Assembly (NCBI GenBank): GCA_026122225.1
Contig: JANEZZ010000476.1
Span: 1-64,000, forward strand
From: Heloderma charlesbogerti
Taxonomy: Eukaryota; Chordata; Lepidosauria; Squamata; Helodermatidae
Length of the DNA stretch: 64,000 nt
Direction of reading: 5' to 3'
The notes below the pieces were generated by a model, which was not told the DNA's origin, searched no databases, and saw only the letters and a list, made by a program, of their open reading frames with translations. The position numbers and the translations under genes are program-made. The first letter of the stretch is position 1. The number at the start of each line of letters is the position of its first letter. This document shows positions 9,659 through 21,625 of the stretch, piece after piece.

Positions 9659-10795
9659 TAGGCTTCTTCACTGAAGATGCCAGAAGTATGCCTGATATGG
9701 GGTGTGTGGCCAGGAGCACAGTCCCCCTTCCAAGTAATCACATGATGCCCTGTTTACCATGAGTGATGCATGAAGGAGACTTGAGAAATTCTCAATCATG
9801 GGGGAGCATACGCATGTAACGCAGGCTCCTCTGTCCTTCTCCCCACTGCATGGATGGCATGTAGGGGCAGAGCTGATGGGGATACAATTGTGGAGGCAGG
9901 GCCAGCAGTTGTAGTCCTGTTCTTCCACTCTACATGATATTAATCTTGTGATTTGGAATGCCCAAACAGGACTTTTGAGAGGATATGCAGACTGTACACA
10001 ACAAATGAGAAACAAAAGTGCATTTAACATGCCAAAAAAGCATATAGAAATGCCCTACGAGGCTACGTGACTGGCAAAAGGAACTGCTTGAAACCAGATG
10101 CCTCCTCCTCGACTCCCATCTAGCATGTTCTCAAGCAACATACGCTGCCTTCAAACCCAGAAGTCAAGCTGCAAAGAAAGACAATGTGAATTCATTAGAG
10201 GGTAGCAAGGGAAGGAAATGTGAGATTTAGGCCAGTACAATTAAAAACATTCTCATGTCAAGAAGAACAAGTCTCTAATGCAAGGGTACAATGGGTTGGC
10301 CAGCAAGGTGAACCACATGTACGTCTTCAGGCAGAAATTGTAAAACTACGACAACAACAGAAAAACTACATTAAAAAGAACACTTCTGTTATCAATACAA
10401 CCAAACAAGGTCTCAATTCTGTTCACTATTCTGCCCTCCGAAGGTTAAGGGTATGTGAATTTCATCCTGAAATGCTTGTCCTTTGTTTGTTTCCCAGATA
10501 AGGACCATTGCTTGCGTCAGTGGCAATTAAGTGGAAATTAGGATCCTAGGGACTGATGCAGTACATCAGCCAGGAACAGCATGTACGTGCATGGGTTGGG
10601 CCAAAGAATCAGTACTTTTCATATTCTTCATTATGTTCTGTGACTGAAGTTCTCAGCTGAGCTGGATCACCACTGAAATAAAGGCGGGTAGGTGCAGTCA
10701 CAGGTAGTGTGATCGAAAATGGGAGCAAAAATACTTTTCTTCTCCCTCACTGGCCCTGGAAAGGACTCTTAAAGCCATGAAATCTGTGATCATGA
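9659..10795. other. No feature seen
   Basis: Unique-looking DNA. Frames of up to 120 codons on the minus strand show no domain and no splice-supported structure. Confidence 0.4.
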
Positions 10796-10929
10796 GAAGT
10801 CTGTTATGTGGAGGGTGGAGGGGAGAGACAATAAATTGGTGCAGGACCATGACACCGGTGGGGGTATAACCCTTGCACACACACCAGCGCTGTGGTCCCA
10901 AGTCAACTGTGTGTTTGTGAGCATGTGCT

Positions 10930-11004
10930 ATTTTGAACACACACACACACAAAATCCTAATCATGCATCTCCCCCATCATGTCTAGTTTGACCCTCAGTG
11001 AGCA
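10930..11004. repeat. Dispersed repeat family X, copy 1
   Basis: The right-hand part CATCATGTCTAGTTTGACCC followed by TCAGTGAG recurs near 12820-12870 and 24640-24712. An AC microsatellite interrupts it near 10938-10950. The true ends are not established. Confidence 0.45.
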
Positions 11005-12800
11005 GTGCTGGACATGGCAAATGTAGATTCAGATCTCAGCTCAGCTGCGGAATTATTGGATAGTCATAAGGAAGTCACTGAATTGCCTCTCAGCCTACTC
11101 TCCCTCCTATTATTACCTGAAATGGAAATAATAATAATGACTAATGACCTATCTCGCAACATTGTTGAAAGGATGAACAAGATAATGAGTGTTAGGAACA
11201 GTCTCCGTTTCCAAGGTATAACGGGCTCCAAACCAAAACTATATTTATTTATTTTTTTGAGAGAATCCAGATGTTCCCACAACACCAGAGAATGGGTCTA
11301 GAATTATCCTAGAAATCACAGTGTCATGTATCTTGAAAAGACCTAAATATGTAATGTAAACCATCACCCTGCTTTTGCAGAGGAGAGGACCGATAATTAA
11401 AGACTTATACGTGTAGGAGTCAGCAAGAGTGAATTACTGGAATGAGGAAGTGTGTGTATGCAGTGGGGGAACCCTGTACTTACATCATAGCAACATAAAA
11501 AAAAGGTTTGAACTGAATTCCCAGGGTGATCATGAAATGAAAATGTCCTTCGATTACTGAGCATTTTAAGACATGATTATTTCATGTGCATGATATTAAG
11601 AAAATGACAGTTGAAAATTCATCATGAAATAAATTAATACTTAAACATTTTAACAAAGACTCCCTTGTGGTTTTCCACCTACCATTCTGACACGGTAATG
11701 AGTTATTCTCACCCCCCCTTTTTTTAAAAAAGTCCTGGAACAACAATGATAAAAGGCATGATGAAAAATGCATCTGGAAAACAAATTCATAACTACGATT
11801 GCTTTTTTTTTTTTTAAGAAAAAGGTTGTAGCTTAGCTGAAAATATGTAAAACAGAAAAACAATTTAATATCCTTTGCTAGTGGCGAAAAGGCTGTTTTT
11901 TCTCTATGAAGTCAAGCAAGGTAGCATTTGAATAATGACACCAAAATATTGCAGGAAACCAACAGTTTAGACTATGTTCTCTTTTCTTTCCCCCTCACCC
12001 CGCCTTTCATTTCTCCCTTTCAAACGCAATGTACCCTTAACTCACCACATAGCAGCAAGAATAAATCAAAGTATTGCTACAAGTTTATAGTGGGTAAAAA
12101 ACAGAGATAAATGCTGGATGTGATTTATTTTATTTTATGGGAATTTAGCCCCAGTGAGAGTTGTGGCAAGGATATGTGCTTTGAATCCTCTTGTTGTCGC
12201 TGGAACAAACATGGGCAGTATTCTTTTAGGCAAAAACTTTATCCCCCACCCCACCCTTTAGAATCTAATGGTCTAGTGCCCTGCATACTTTAGGGCATGC
12301 ATGCAATTATCAGTTGTGTTCATATTTATACAGAATAAGCAGAAGATGCCAGTGGGAGCTTTCCTCCTGATCCAAATAGCAGTCATGGAACCAATCTAGA
12401 ATGGGAACACAGCGGGGCCGGGGGGAGTAAATGCTCTACTGCAGTGCCAGCTCCAGGTTTTTGAGGCCCTTGAGCAAGAAATCCTCAGTGGGCCCCCTCC
12501 CTCAGTGAGTCTACCTTCTCACCGCCATCACAACCTTTTCATCACTACTAGCTGCTATTGATCTTTATCCTCTTTCCCATCATTGAGACCACTTGCTGCT
12601 GCTCCTCTTTCTCATCCCCACCATGGCTGGGCCAGAGGGAGAGGCAGGTGACCAAGCTGGTCGCAATGGTGAAGAGGAGGAGAAAGCCCAGGGCCCTGCT
12701 TGCCAGTGGGCCCCTGCTGCAGTGTGAGCCGTTGGCAGGTGCCCAGCTACCCTTATCCTTGATGCCAGCCCTACCATCCCCCCAGGGTCCCAAGTTGGTT
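11005..12800. other. No feature seen
   Basis: Unique, A/T-rich DNA with short homopolymer runs (for example near 11718-11728 and 11803-11814). The part at 12440-12800 is GC-richer and resembles an old dispersed repeat, but I can name no family or ends. Confidence 0.35.
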
Positions 12801-12807
12801 TGTGGCC

Positions 12808-12868
12808 CTATACTTGCTATAACACTGCTAACTGCATGATTGGTGTCACATCTAGTTTGACCCTGAGA
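12808..12868. repeat. Dispersed repeat family X, copy 2
   Basis: CACTGCTAACTGCATGATTG, followed by a GTGTCACATCTAGTTTGACC segment, parallels 24655-24710 in the same order. Only this short part is recognisable. Confidence 0.5.
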
Positions 12869-13215
12869 GACTGCCTTTCCCCCATGTCCCATCACGATCT
12901 CGTAAACCTCCTGAGAATATCATTTGAAATTATTCTACCTGTGCTCAAAACATAGCAGACAACGCAGGCATATACAGCCCTCATTCTGTAGGTGCCCAAG
13001 ATCTGGACCCAAGCTTGAATCTGAGGTCCCTACAGAAAGATCCTTTGGAAATAATCCAAGAATACCAGCACAGTTAATGAGCAGACTTAAGGAAGAAGAA
13101 ATAAAATGGAAGAAGCCTTCCTTCAAAAAGTAGAAATCTCACCCAAATAAGGAAAAGGAAAAGGGGCATTACAAATGAAAGGCAATAGAAAAAGAAGGCA
13201 CTCTTGAATGAAACA

Positions 13216-14667
13216 GAGGATCTAGATCCATTTCAATCGGGCTTCAATCAGGCCTGGTTTTGGAATGGAAATTGCCTTGGTCGCCCTGTGGGATGACCCC
13301 TGCCAGGAGAGGGACAGGGGGAGTGTGACCCTATTGATTCTCCTGGACCTCTCAGTGGTTTTTGATACCATCGACCATGGTATCCTTCTGGATAGGTTGC
13401 CTGGGTTGGGAGTTGGAGGCACTGCACTGCACTGCATTGGTTCCGCTCCTACTTGGATGGCCGACTCCAGAAGGTGGTGCTGGGGGATTATTGCTCTGTG
13501 CCATGGCAATTGTGCCATGGGGTTCCACAGGGCTCTACTTTATCCCCCATGCTGTTTACATGAAACCGCTGGGGGAGGTTATCCAGAGGTGTGGGCTGAG
13601 GTGCCATTAATATGCGGCTGACAGCCAGCTCTACCTCTCTTTCTCATCAAAAAAACTGGTGAGGCAGTGGCTGTTCTGAATCAGTGCCTGGGCATAGTAA
13701 TGGACTGGGTGAGGGCCAATAAACTGAAACTCAATCCAGACAAGACGGAGGTACTGTTAGTGGGTGGTTCGTCTGACCGGCTAGGTGATATTCAACCTGT
13801 TCTGGAGGAGGTTGCACTCCCCCTAAAGGATCAAGTTCATAGTTTAGGGGTGCTCTTGGACCCAGAACTGTCACTTGAGGCACAGGTGAATTCAGTGGCT
13901 CGGAGCACTTTTTATCAGCTTAGGCTGGTATACCAACTACACCCTTATCTGGACAGAGATAGCCTAGCTACAGTTATCCATGCTCTGATAACTTCTCGTC
14001 TGGATTGCTGCAATGCATTCTATGTGGGGCTGCCTTTGAAAACAGTCCAGAAACTTCAGCTAGTCCAAGATAGGGCAGCAAAATTGTTAACAGGGACTGG
14101 CCAGCAAGATCACATAATGCCAGTACTTTTCCAGCTGCACTGGCTGCCAGTCCATTTCCAGGCCTGATTCAAAGTGCTGATATTAACATTCAAAGCCCTT
14201 AACAGCTTGGGGCCTGGTTATCTGAAGGATTGGTTCCTCCCATATGTGCCTGCCCGGACCCTAAGAACAACCTCAGTGGTCCTTCTCTGGGAGCCCCTGC
14301 CAAAGGAAGTGAGGAGGGTGGCTACCAGGAAGAGGGCCTTTTCTGCTGTGGCACCCCGGCTGTGGAATGAGCTCCCTAGAGAGGTTCACCTGGCCCCTAC
14401 GCTGTATTCCTTCCAGTGCCAGGTGAAGACCTTTTTATTCTCCCAGGCATTTTAGCTTCATAGTCTTTTAGCTTTTATTTTAAATCTCTGCATTGCTACT
14501 AGGTTTTATTCTGGTTGTATTGTTACATTGTGGTTTTAATGCTTTTATGTTTTATATTGTTTTATCCTGAACTTTTTGGTTGTAATTTCTGTGAACTGCC
14601 CAGAGAGCTTCAGCTATTGGGTGGTATAGAAATGAAATGAAATGAATGAATGAATGAATGAATAGGA
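13216..14667 (+). mobile_element. L2-clade LINE, 5'-truncated
   Basis: A truncated copy that keeps the middle and C-terminal parts of an L2-type ORF2 and the 3' tail. The tail reads CCCAGAGAGCTTCAGCTATT, then GGGTGGTATAGAAATGAAATG, and ends in an ATGA/AATG repeat (14630-14667), the usual terminal microsatellite of this LINE group. A five-base AGGAT at both flanks (near 13214 and 14665) may be the target duplication. Fragments of the same tail occur at 26216, 28180 and 51495. Confidence 0.85.
13222..14456 (+). pseudogene. L2-type reverse transcriptase (ORF2), broken
   Basis: The translation runs through three frames and includes an LLDLSVVFDTIDHGILLDRL-type motif (RT palm, near 13340-13400) and a GVPQGS-like segment in a shifted frame near 13520. 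Next come NKLKLNPDKTEVLLVGG (near 13720), LITSRLDCCNAFYVGLPLKT (near 13990-14045) and a C-terminal FSAVAPRLWNELPREV block (near 14335-14385). The YADDSQLYLS catalytic box near 13612-13640 is still readable (TATGCGGCTGACAGC reads YAAD in phase, so the first Asp is changed). Frameshifts near 13420 and 13660 and a stop at about 14165 mean no intact enzyme. The function in life would be target-primed reverse transcription of its own RNA. Confidence 0.82.
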
Positions 14668-14904
14668 TATAATGGGCATATTACTAAAAACGTTAAAGCA
14701 AACAATTTTTAAAATCCTTTTAGTCAGAAGTAGGAAATCAGCTAGGTTAGATAATAGATAATAAAGGACATTAGACAATAGAGGAGTGAAAGAATTTCTA
14801 AAGAAAGATAGGAAGATTGTGAAGAAGCTGAATTAATTCCATCACTGTGGAAAATGATGGACAGATACTCACGCCTGAACTATTTTTTTAGGTGGCATCT
14901 GAAG

Positions 14905-15400
14905 ATCTAAGGGTGTTTTCACACTAGCAGTTTAGGGAATTGCTTCATTTATTTGCTCACATTTTACAGACAGTCCTGATGAAGCCACTGACAATCCATT
15001 CAGTATTTTCTTGTTGTCCTCCAGTCTTTTTTCACATCAGATGTGTGTCTATTTGTTTTTACACAGTGCCAGCCATTTGTAGTGAGGCTTTTCAGAGCTA
15101 CTGTGCCTTTACTTGGTAGCTGTTTCTTTGCAGCTTCTGCCCTGTTATTGCTTCCTGTTTAGTGTATCAGCAGCATTACTGATTCATAACTTCTTAATTG
15201 CTCTTGAATTAACCAATTCCAGCCCCAGGTGGGAGGGGATTTAATTACTGTTTCCTCTCATTTGTTCTCTCTCATTTAATACTATTTTACATTTTAAAAG
15301 AAAAAAGAAAAATGAGAGGAAAACAAGCCTAATTAAGAGGCTATTCATCAGTAATGTTACTACCATGCTAAATAGGAAATCTGCAACAGTGACAGAGGCT
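14905..15400. mobile_element. Degenerate palindromic DNA element
   Basis: TTCCTGTTTAGTGTATCAGC with CATTACTGATTC (near 15150-15185) pairs with the complement of GAATCATCAGTAATG-like text and CTAAATAGGAAA (near 15345-15382). Inside, TTAATTACTGTTTCCTCTCATT pairs with AATGAGAGGAAAACAAGCC (near 15310). The left part begins with GGGTGTTTTCACACT, a hAT-like terminus, but the right end is not clear. No protein is present. Confidence 0.5.
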
Positions 15401-15839
15401 TCAAGGAGGAAGCTATTAATTAAAGTTGCAAGAGACCATTGCTAAATGGGGCCTACTTCTGAGTAATCATTCTAGAAAGATCTTGGCCATGGAAATGAGC
15501 ATTGCTAGATAATATAGTGCTACATCAAGTGTCATGAACCGCTGTTTTAATTCTGCTTCTATCTGATTGCAAAAAAGCAATACCTCAGCAACATTAAAGG
15601 GCCCAGATATGGAAGCAGCCAAATCAAATAGAGATGACAAGTGATAAAATTTTAGGGCTGACAAATTAAAAACGAACAAACCAGAACACCATACAACCAA
15701 GAGTTCTTAAAGGACCGAGAAGTACATTGTTTGTCTTCAGACAAAAATGTACAATGATGTGACTAAAATCAATGTCCTTAGCAGAGGATTGGAAGATGGC
15801 AAAAGTAACACTAATATTAAATAAAGGGATCCGGGACCA

Positions 15840-16265
15840 TAGTCCAACTAATTTCTGTCCTAGGCAAATTGGTGGAAACCAGAATAATTGCAATAAAATA
15901 TAAACATACAAAATATCAAAACATCAAAAATAAAAACCAAGAGTTACAAAAATAGAGCCAACAAAAGTGTAGTCATAGTGGTAGAGGTGGCGAGTTAAGT
16001 CAGCACAAAGGCGTGGCAAAAAAAAAAATTAAATGCCTTTACAATTTGCCAAAAAGCTGTCACAGAGGAAGCCAATCAGGTTTCCTGGGGGAGGGAATTC
16101 CACAATCTGGGTGCCACGTGTGAAAAGACCCTGTCCTATGTCACCACCAGCCAAACAATGTGAGAATATTATATATGCCCACAGACCATTCTCTGCTGTT
16201 GTGCTTTATAAACATGAACATTGGCATCATACCATCCTGATGCCACCTCAAAGGTTATGAAGTGA
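15840..16265 (-). mobile_element. Old LINE 3' region, antisense
   Basis: The order GGGGGAGGGAATTCCACAATC, CTGGGTGCCA, GAAAAGACCCTGTC is the familiar antisense 3' region of a common reptile LINE. It is followed leftward by A-rich text. It is strongly diverged and has no usable reading frame. The clade is uncertain (L2 or CR1). Confidence 0.5.
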
Positions 16266-17823
16266 AACTGAGTGGCCCACTGGTCATATGATGAAGCAAT
16301 CACAATACCATGTCACCTCATTCCACACTATATACAGATCCACTTGACTCACATACTCAAATCTCAATGAGCAGAGTTTCCGCCTGAATCTGAACACGAG
16401 GGAGTTGAGTTTTCCTTCCACTTACTGATATGTGTGACCATTTTAGAAGAGGCTGATTATACACTACTCAAAATCAATTCATAAACAGAGAGGGAAAGCA
16501 ACGTAAGTCATTAGGAAGGCCGGTCTGCACAACCCACCAATGGGATACATACAGCCATCTCCAACCGATGAAAATAAGAAGCCTTATGCCACTTTCATAC
16601 TTTCTGATTGTACCTTGCCAGAGGGGCTTCTGGAGATATAAAAATATTGGTTATACCTTACAGTGGCTCATGCTATTAGTATGGTTGTAGATGTAATATG
16701 ATTTACTGATGTTTTTTTATTTCCCACTGGCCTGGTATCAATATATTTATACCACAAGCGTGGCCAATAAATTTCTCTTACGAATCTTGTTATACACCAT
16801 TGACTATTTATCATTTTTATTATGAGGTCACAACTTAAAGGTGTAACATGATTTTATACTTAATTTGTGACCCCTTCCAAAATAATACATGGTCACTTCT
16901 GAACTATTCACCTCCTCCTCCGACATTTGTCATTCTCCAACTTCTTTTATTCTCCCAAACCAGATGATCTCCTGACTCCAGGTTCATGGGCACCCTCTTT
17001 CCACTGCCATCTCCAGTGCAGAATATAAAGATACTAGCACTAATGGGTCCCAATTGATTGTTTGTATATAATTCTGTAATGGCATCTAGAAAATGGTTAA
17101 CTTTTGTACCTAGTTCACTATATCAGAGACCCAGAGGAGCTATTTTATGGCTTTTCCTAACATTAACCCAGAATTGCTTCTTCTTTCTCAGGATCAGTGC
17201 TAAAAATGGCAGCTAAAGGAGCTGGCATTACAATGTTTTAAACATGCTCTTTCTTTTTTCCAGACTTCTTGCTGTGATGTTAATGATCCATAAAGGGATG
17301 AGCACTGGGAGAATATGTATGTCTATACCCATGCATGCATGCATGCATGCATGTATGTACTATATACCATCATACTTCATTGATAATGCCCCTACAAAGA
17401 TCACATTTTTTTACTATTGCCCCCATGGTAGGGCAGTGAAAAACCATGCACACAAATGGGGTTTGGTTAGGACACTTTACTTTTTATTTAAAAGGAACTG
17501 CAGTGTATTTAATTGTATCACTTCAATAATTCAAGATTTCCCCAAACCAATGTTCTAATATCCCCAAGTGAGAGAGTATAGGTGTCGCTACAGGTCACCT
17601 AAGCACTGTAAATGCCGTGTGATCAGGTGATGTATCTGCTCCCCACCCTACTGAGCATGTTGAGAAGGACCCACAAGGGGATTCCTCAAGTTCAGGCCAG
17701 CGCTAGCATAGATTGATGGCCTCCTGAAGTTCCAAGGAAGCCAGCGAGCCCATTGCAAACTTCCCGAGTGGACTTGCTGTTCCTTTTAGTCTCACCTGCC
17801 TTTGCTGTATTCCACCTTCTTTA
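16266..17823. other. Unique DNA with a small (ATGC)n tract
   Basis: No gene seen. A short ATGC repeat, about six units, lies at 17331-17353. Confidence 0.45.
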
Positions 17824-17959
17824 GCCTGCATTGTTGTTGTTGTTCAGTTGTTCAGTCATGTCCGACTCTTCGTGACCCCATGGACCATAGCACGCCAGGC
17901 CTTCCTGTCCTGCGCTCTCTCCCAGAGTGTGCTCAAGTTCATATTCATTGCCTGCATTG
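17824..17959 (-). mobile_element. BovB (RTE) 3' end fragment, antisense
   Basis: About 116 bases (17834-17949) of the BovB 3' terminus, reading on the minus strand into the terminal (AAC)n repeat. It is flanked by a perfect 10-bp duplication GCCTGCATTG at 17824-17833 and 17950-17959. It covers only the last coding segment and tail, as expected of extreme 5' truncation. Confidence 0.92.
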
Positions 17960-18735
17960 GTCACTGCAAATGGTCACATATACAAAAGAGGAAAACAAGA
18001 TGAAATAGCTAAATTAAAGGCATGCTTCATCCTATCTCACCGTAAGCATTACCCAGCAGACCTTCGTAAGGCTATTCCAGAAAGGGCAAAAATAATAATC
18101 CACTGGGTAACTGCAAGACCTCAGGAGGAAAAGGGGCCCCTTATTTATTCCCAGTGACAACAGATAGCATTTAGGACTTTAAGGCCAAACTAAGTGTAGA
18201 AGAGTCATCGTTCGATATGTCTGCCCCATTCACCTATAAAATGAGTGAGGAAGGTCCTTTTGCCTAATTTTGAGGGATTCCTCTCTCCCCTCCCCTCCCC
18301 ACAGCTCACGCCATTCAGCGAGGTCTCTTGACTCTCTGTGTAGCATTTTCAGGGGGCAGGAGCTGCTGCCATGGGAAAGAGGGGACAGAGAAGCCCACTT
18401 CCACCAGCACAGCTGATTCAGTGTAAATCTGGACCCAACCCCTTGCCTGGGAAGAAAATAGTTTTCTGTGTGATCCGGCTGCTTTTCCGCACAGATCTAG
18501 CAACAGGTTTGCTTTTTTCATGCACATGTGCTTCGTTCCTTGATTATAATCAACATTGGCTGTACAGACATGGGAGGGAGAGTAGGGCCATTTCCCCAGC
18601 CCTGCTGAAGACTCCCCTCATGACTCCTCCTTCCTCAACCACCAGCAGCCATTCCAGCAAGCTGAGCTGAGGGGAGATAAGTGGGAGAGCAGAGCCATTC
18701 CACCAGGCCTGCTAAAAGAATTAATCCCCCCCCTT
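17960..18735. other. No feature seen
   Basis: Unique-looking DNA. Frames near 18371-18670 carry no recognisable domain. Confidence 0.4.
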
Positions 18736-18737
18736 CT

Positions 18738-18888
18738 TGCCCCATTCCTTTTCTCCTTGTGTGTTGTGTCTGTTTAGATTATAAACCTGTGGGGAGGGCC
18801 TGTCTTGTTTAATTGATTATATGTAGGCTGCTCTGGGAGCCTTTTTGACTGAGGAGTGGCATAAAAATATTTCAGATAAATAAGTAAC
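18738..18888 (+). mobile_element. LINE/SINE-type 3' tail, copy 1
   Basis: Shares with 31985-32155 the order CTTGTGTGTTGTGTC, TTTAGATTATAAACCTG, GGGCCTGTCTTG, CTGCTCTGGGAGCCTTTTTG, GTGGCATAAAAAT, and an AATAAGTAA end. This is the 3' tail of a common squamate L2- or MIR-like retroelement. No coding part remains. Confidence 0.6.
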
Positions 18889-19520
18889 ATTGATGATTAC
18901 AAGTATAAGCACAGACACTGGTCAGTGAAAGGGTTTACCAGGGTTGTGCTCAGGAAAGAAATCCAAACCATAAAAGTGAAAAGGTACAACTCAGTTTTAT
19001 TGATTTCTAGTATAACACATTGGCCCCCAAGGCTACACCACCATGCATTTGCCCCCAAGGCTACCATACAATACAACTCATTTGCCTCCAATGCACCAAC
19101 CACAACAGGGGATATAATTACAGAATACTGATGGTTCACTGGCTCAGCAAATCAGCCAGCCCTCTGATTTTCAAGCGGAAGCAAGTCTTGAACTTTTTCT
19201 GCTCAGTTCAAGGCAATGCTTCAATAATGGAGGATGCTAACTGTCATGGAGTCAGTTCACCAAGAAGTCCTTCTGTGAAGAAATGTAAATCAACACAATG
19301 GGAGCTAATTGTGTTAGACAGTCATTGCTTGCTCACTCACTTAACTTCCCCTTCACCTACACCAATGTTTCTACTCTTTTCAGCAAAGCCAGTATACAGA
19401 GATGCAAGCTGCTCCCTACGTTATCCTACAATACTGAGGTCATTCAAACAATATAGTGGTGTCAGTAAACCAATATTCAGTTTATCTCAAGCTATATACA
19501 CACGCACACACACACATGTA

Positions 19521-19672
19521 TGAGCCAGTTTGGTGTAGTGGTGAGAGTGTTGGACTGGAGCCAGGAGATCTGTGTTCTAGTCCCCACTCGGTCATGGAAG
19601 CTCACTGGGTGACTTTGGGCCAGTCAAAGACTCTCAGCCCAACATATGTCACAGAGTTGTTGTGGATATAAA
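19521..19672 (+). mobile_element. tRNA-derived SINE (squamate type)
   Basis: It begins GAGCCAGTTTGGTGTAGTGG (box A-like), then GTTCTAGTCCCC (box B-like), GGGTGACTTTGGGCCAGTCA and CACAGAGTTGTTGTGGAT. This order is typical of squamate tRNA-derived SINEs. A/T-rich DNA follows. The element is non-coding; its RNA would be made by Pol III from the internal promoter and copied by a LINE enzyme. Confidence 0.85.
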
Positions 19673-19689
19673 TGCTATTATATAATGAA

Positions 19690-19875
19690 AATTTATATTC
19701 AGTTTTGTGTATATTTCTCCTAATACATGGATTTCTGTACACAATTTTGACTAATACACACATTTTTTGCCCAGAGTTTTCCTACTATAATGTATTTTGA
19801 CATCATTTTTCATTAATATGCACATTTTTTGTGTACACTTTTCCTTAATATGTGCATTTTTGTATCCATTTTTGG
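19690..19875. repeat. Degenerate tandem array, about 32-bp period
   Basis: About five consecutive units of 31-32 bases, each with a TNTACACNNTTTTCCTNAT-like half and an ATNCACATTTTT-like end. Examples are CTAATACACACATTTTTT near 19750 and TTAATATGTGCATTTTT near 19845. They probably lie inside an old DNA transposon whose right end may be the CCCTCCCTAG near 19993. It is not coding. Confidence 0.55.
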
Positions 19876-20119
19876 ATTGGAGAACTTGATTGCAAAATTC
19901 ATGGGAGTGTGAATTTCAAAGAATAACCGAGTTTTGGTTTGTGTATTAGCTCAAAAGTGCAAAATTAGCATGAACTGAACTAATTATTCCCCCTCCCTAG
20001 TGTGTTTTCACGTTGTTGCAGTCTGTTGCCAAACATACAAGATAATCAAGACCTAGAAAATGCATCCTGGAATTGTGCAATATTAATTAATATGGAATAA
20101 AAAGGTAAATTAATGGGTG

Positions 20120-20347
20120 TTTCCAAATGGAGAGCTCTTAGAACTAACAATCAGAAAGCATTGTGCAGCTATTCTGTCTTTTTCTCCTTAACAGTTTTTC
20201 CACAGTAAAAAGAAAAAAAGAAAAAAAAGATGGAAGAAGCAGTGGGAAAACACGGGAGGATTAGTGAAAGGCACTGTCATCTGGACCCCCATAAAACTTC
20301 ATAAATGAAACCGGTCAATAGCATGATAAAAGCCTGGTCCGGAAGCA
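20120..20347. repeat. Dispersed repeat family Y, copy 1
   Basis: Shares CATTGTGCAGCTATTCTGTC and TTTTTCTCCTTAA near the left, and GATAAAAGCCTGGTCCGGAA at the right, with 43985-44185 in the same order and at similar spacing. No coding content. Confidence 0.6.
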
Positions 20348-21510
20348 CCCAATCTGGTGGATCTGGAAAGGAAGTATGTAATTAGAAATTCGTGGCTATG
20401 TTTGAAATGACTCGTTACAGTAATGTTGGTAAATGCAATTTAGGTTAAAGTATTTGCTCTTCTGTAACTGAAAAATCTTCAAACAAAGTCATGTGGAATT
20501 AAGAATGACCCTGCTAAAATGGCTGATCTGTGAACAATGTCTGGCAACGGGAAGGAATTTTATGTGGACATGTTACAACCTGATTGACCCTATGAGGTGT
20601 TGTGCTGAAGATCCTGCTCATTACATTTGTTATGAATACCAAAACCTCACCTTGGAAATGAAGCATGTCTGGAAACTCAAGACAATTTGTATAGTACCCC
20701 TCTCCCTTAATATAAACTGCAGGAGTTGCTCCAGATACCCTGAGGCAAAACTTAAGAGAGATTCTTGTGCCATCGTTTCTATTAAATACAGTGCAAAAGG
20801 ATGTCACTCTCAAGACTTGCATTATAATGAGGAAATCCCTAAACAATGGTTGGCATTCCTTAGAGAAAGCACAATACCGGGTTTTTCTTAAGTAAGCACC
20901 AGGACTTCAGAGGATCATCATCACCATTTATATCATACTTTTTGAGCATTTATGTAATGTATTTATTTGTGATACATATATACCACTAAATATATAAAAA
21001 TCCCAAGCGTTTCAAAGCAGTTTATACAATCTTCTCAACACAGATTGCCAATGGAGGCCTAAAACTTGCCCATGGCACCTTGTTTGAGCTGCAGCTTGAA
21101 CTGGGGACTTTCTGGTTCATGACACTAGCTCTCAAGATAATCTGCCCCTTGAGCCAGCACAAGGACTTTACCAGGTGCAGTATGTATTACCTGACAGGTC
21201 TGCATTGCAACAGCAGCTACTCTTTGGGTGGATGTGGTTCATGATCAAGCTAGAATTGGTTGGGGGCGGGGGATATTAGTTCATACAGTAAGCCCACATG
21301 CCTAAATATTATTCTTGAATAAAGAAGGTTCTTGAAGTTAACCTGACTCCTGCTGCTTCTTGGCGTTAGGGCAGGCAAGATGGAAAGTCCTCTCAGACAG
21401 TTAAGACTCCTCACTCACCAAATTAAAAAAGGAAATACCACACTAGGATCCTGGAAGAGCAGATGCCTTTGGCAGAGGGAAAGGAGGGGAGAAGGGTCAC
21501 CTGCCTTGCA
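20348..21510. other. Unique DNA with a possible LINE tail
   Basis: The segment at 20945-21040 (ATTTATTTGTGATACATATA, then TTTCAAAGCAGTTTATACAA) resembles an antisense LINE tail. The rest looks unique. A 133-codon frame at 20493-20891 is discussed under rejected items. Confidence 0.4.
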
Positions 21511-21514
21511 GCCT

Positions 21515-21625
21515 TTCCCATCCTTCCTGATGTGTTGGACTATACCTCCCATCAGCTCACGACAGCATGGCCAATGTTCACGGATGATGGCAGTTGTCTT
21601 CCAGGCTGGGAAAGGCTAGAAGCTC
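21515..21625. mobile_element. Small palindromic MITE (CCAGATGTTGTTGG type), diverged
   Basis: TGTTGGACTATACCTCCCATCAG faces GATGATGGCAGTTGTC around a GCATGGCCAATG centre. This is the order seen in the clearer copies at 42943 and 47444. Confidence 0.6.

Noticed and set aside
12548..12895. A 115-codon minus-strand frame and an overlapping + frame
   Set aside because: Overlapping frames in GC-rich DNA without any domain; no evidence for either strand being coding.
19521..19672. A tRNA gene
   Set aside because: Box A- and B-like words are present, but there is no cloverleaf and the following sequence is a SINE body.
20493..20891. A 133-codon frame on the + strand with several cysteines
   Set aside because: It starts at a non-ATG codon and has no recognisable domain, no splice sites or Kozak context that I can defend, and no paralogue in the window. 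A long chance frame is more likely. A protein search with a clear hit would overturn this.
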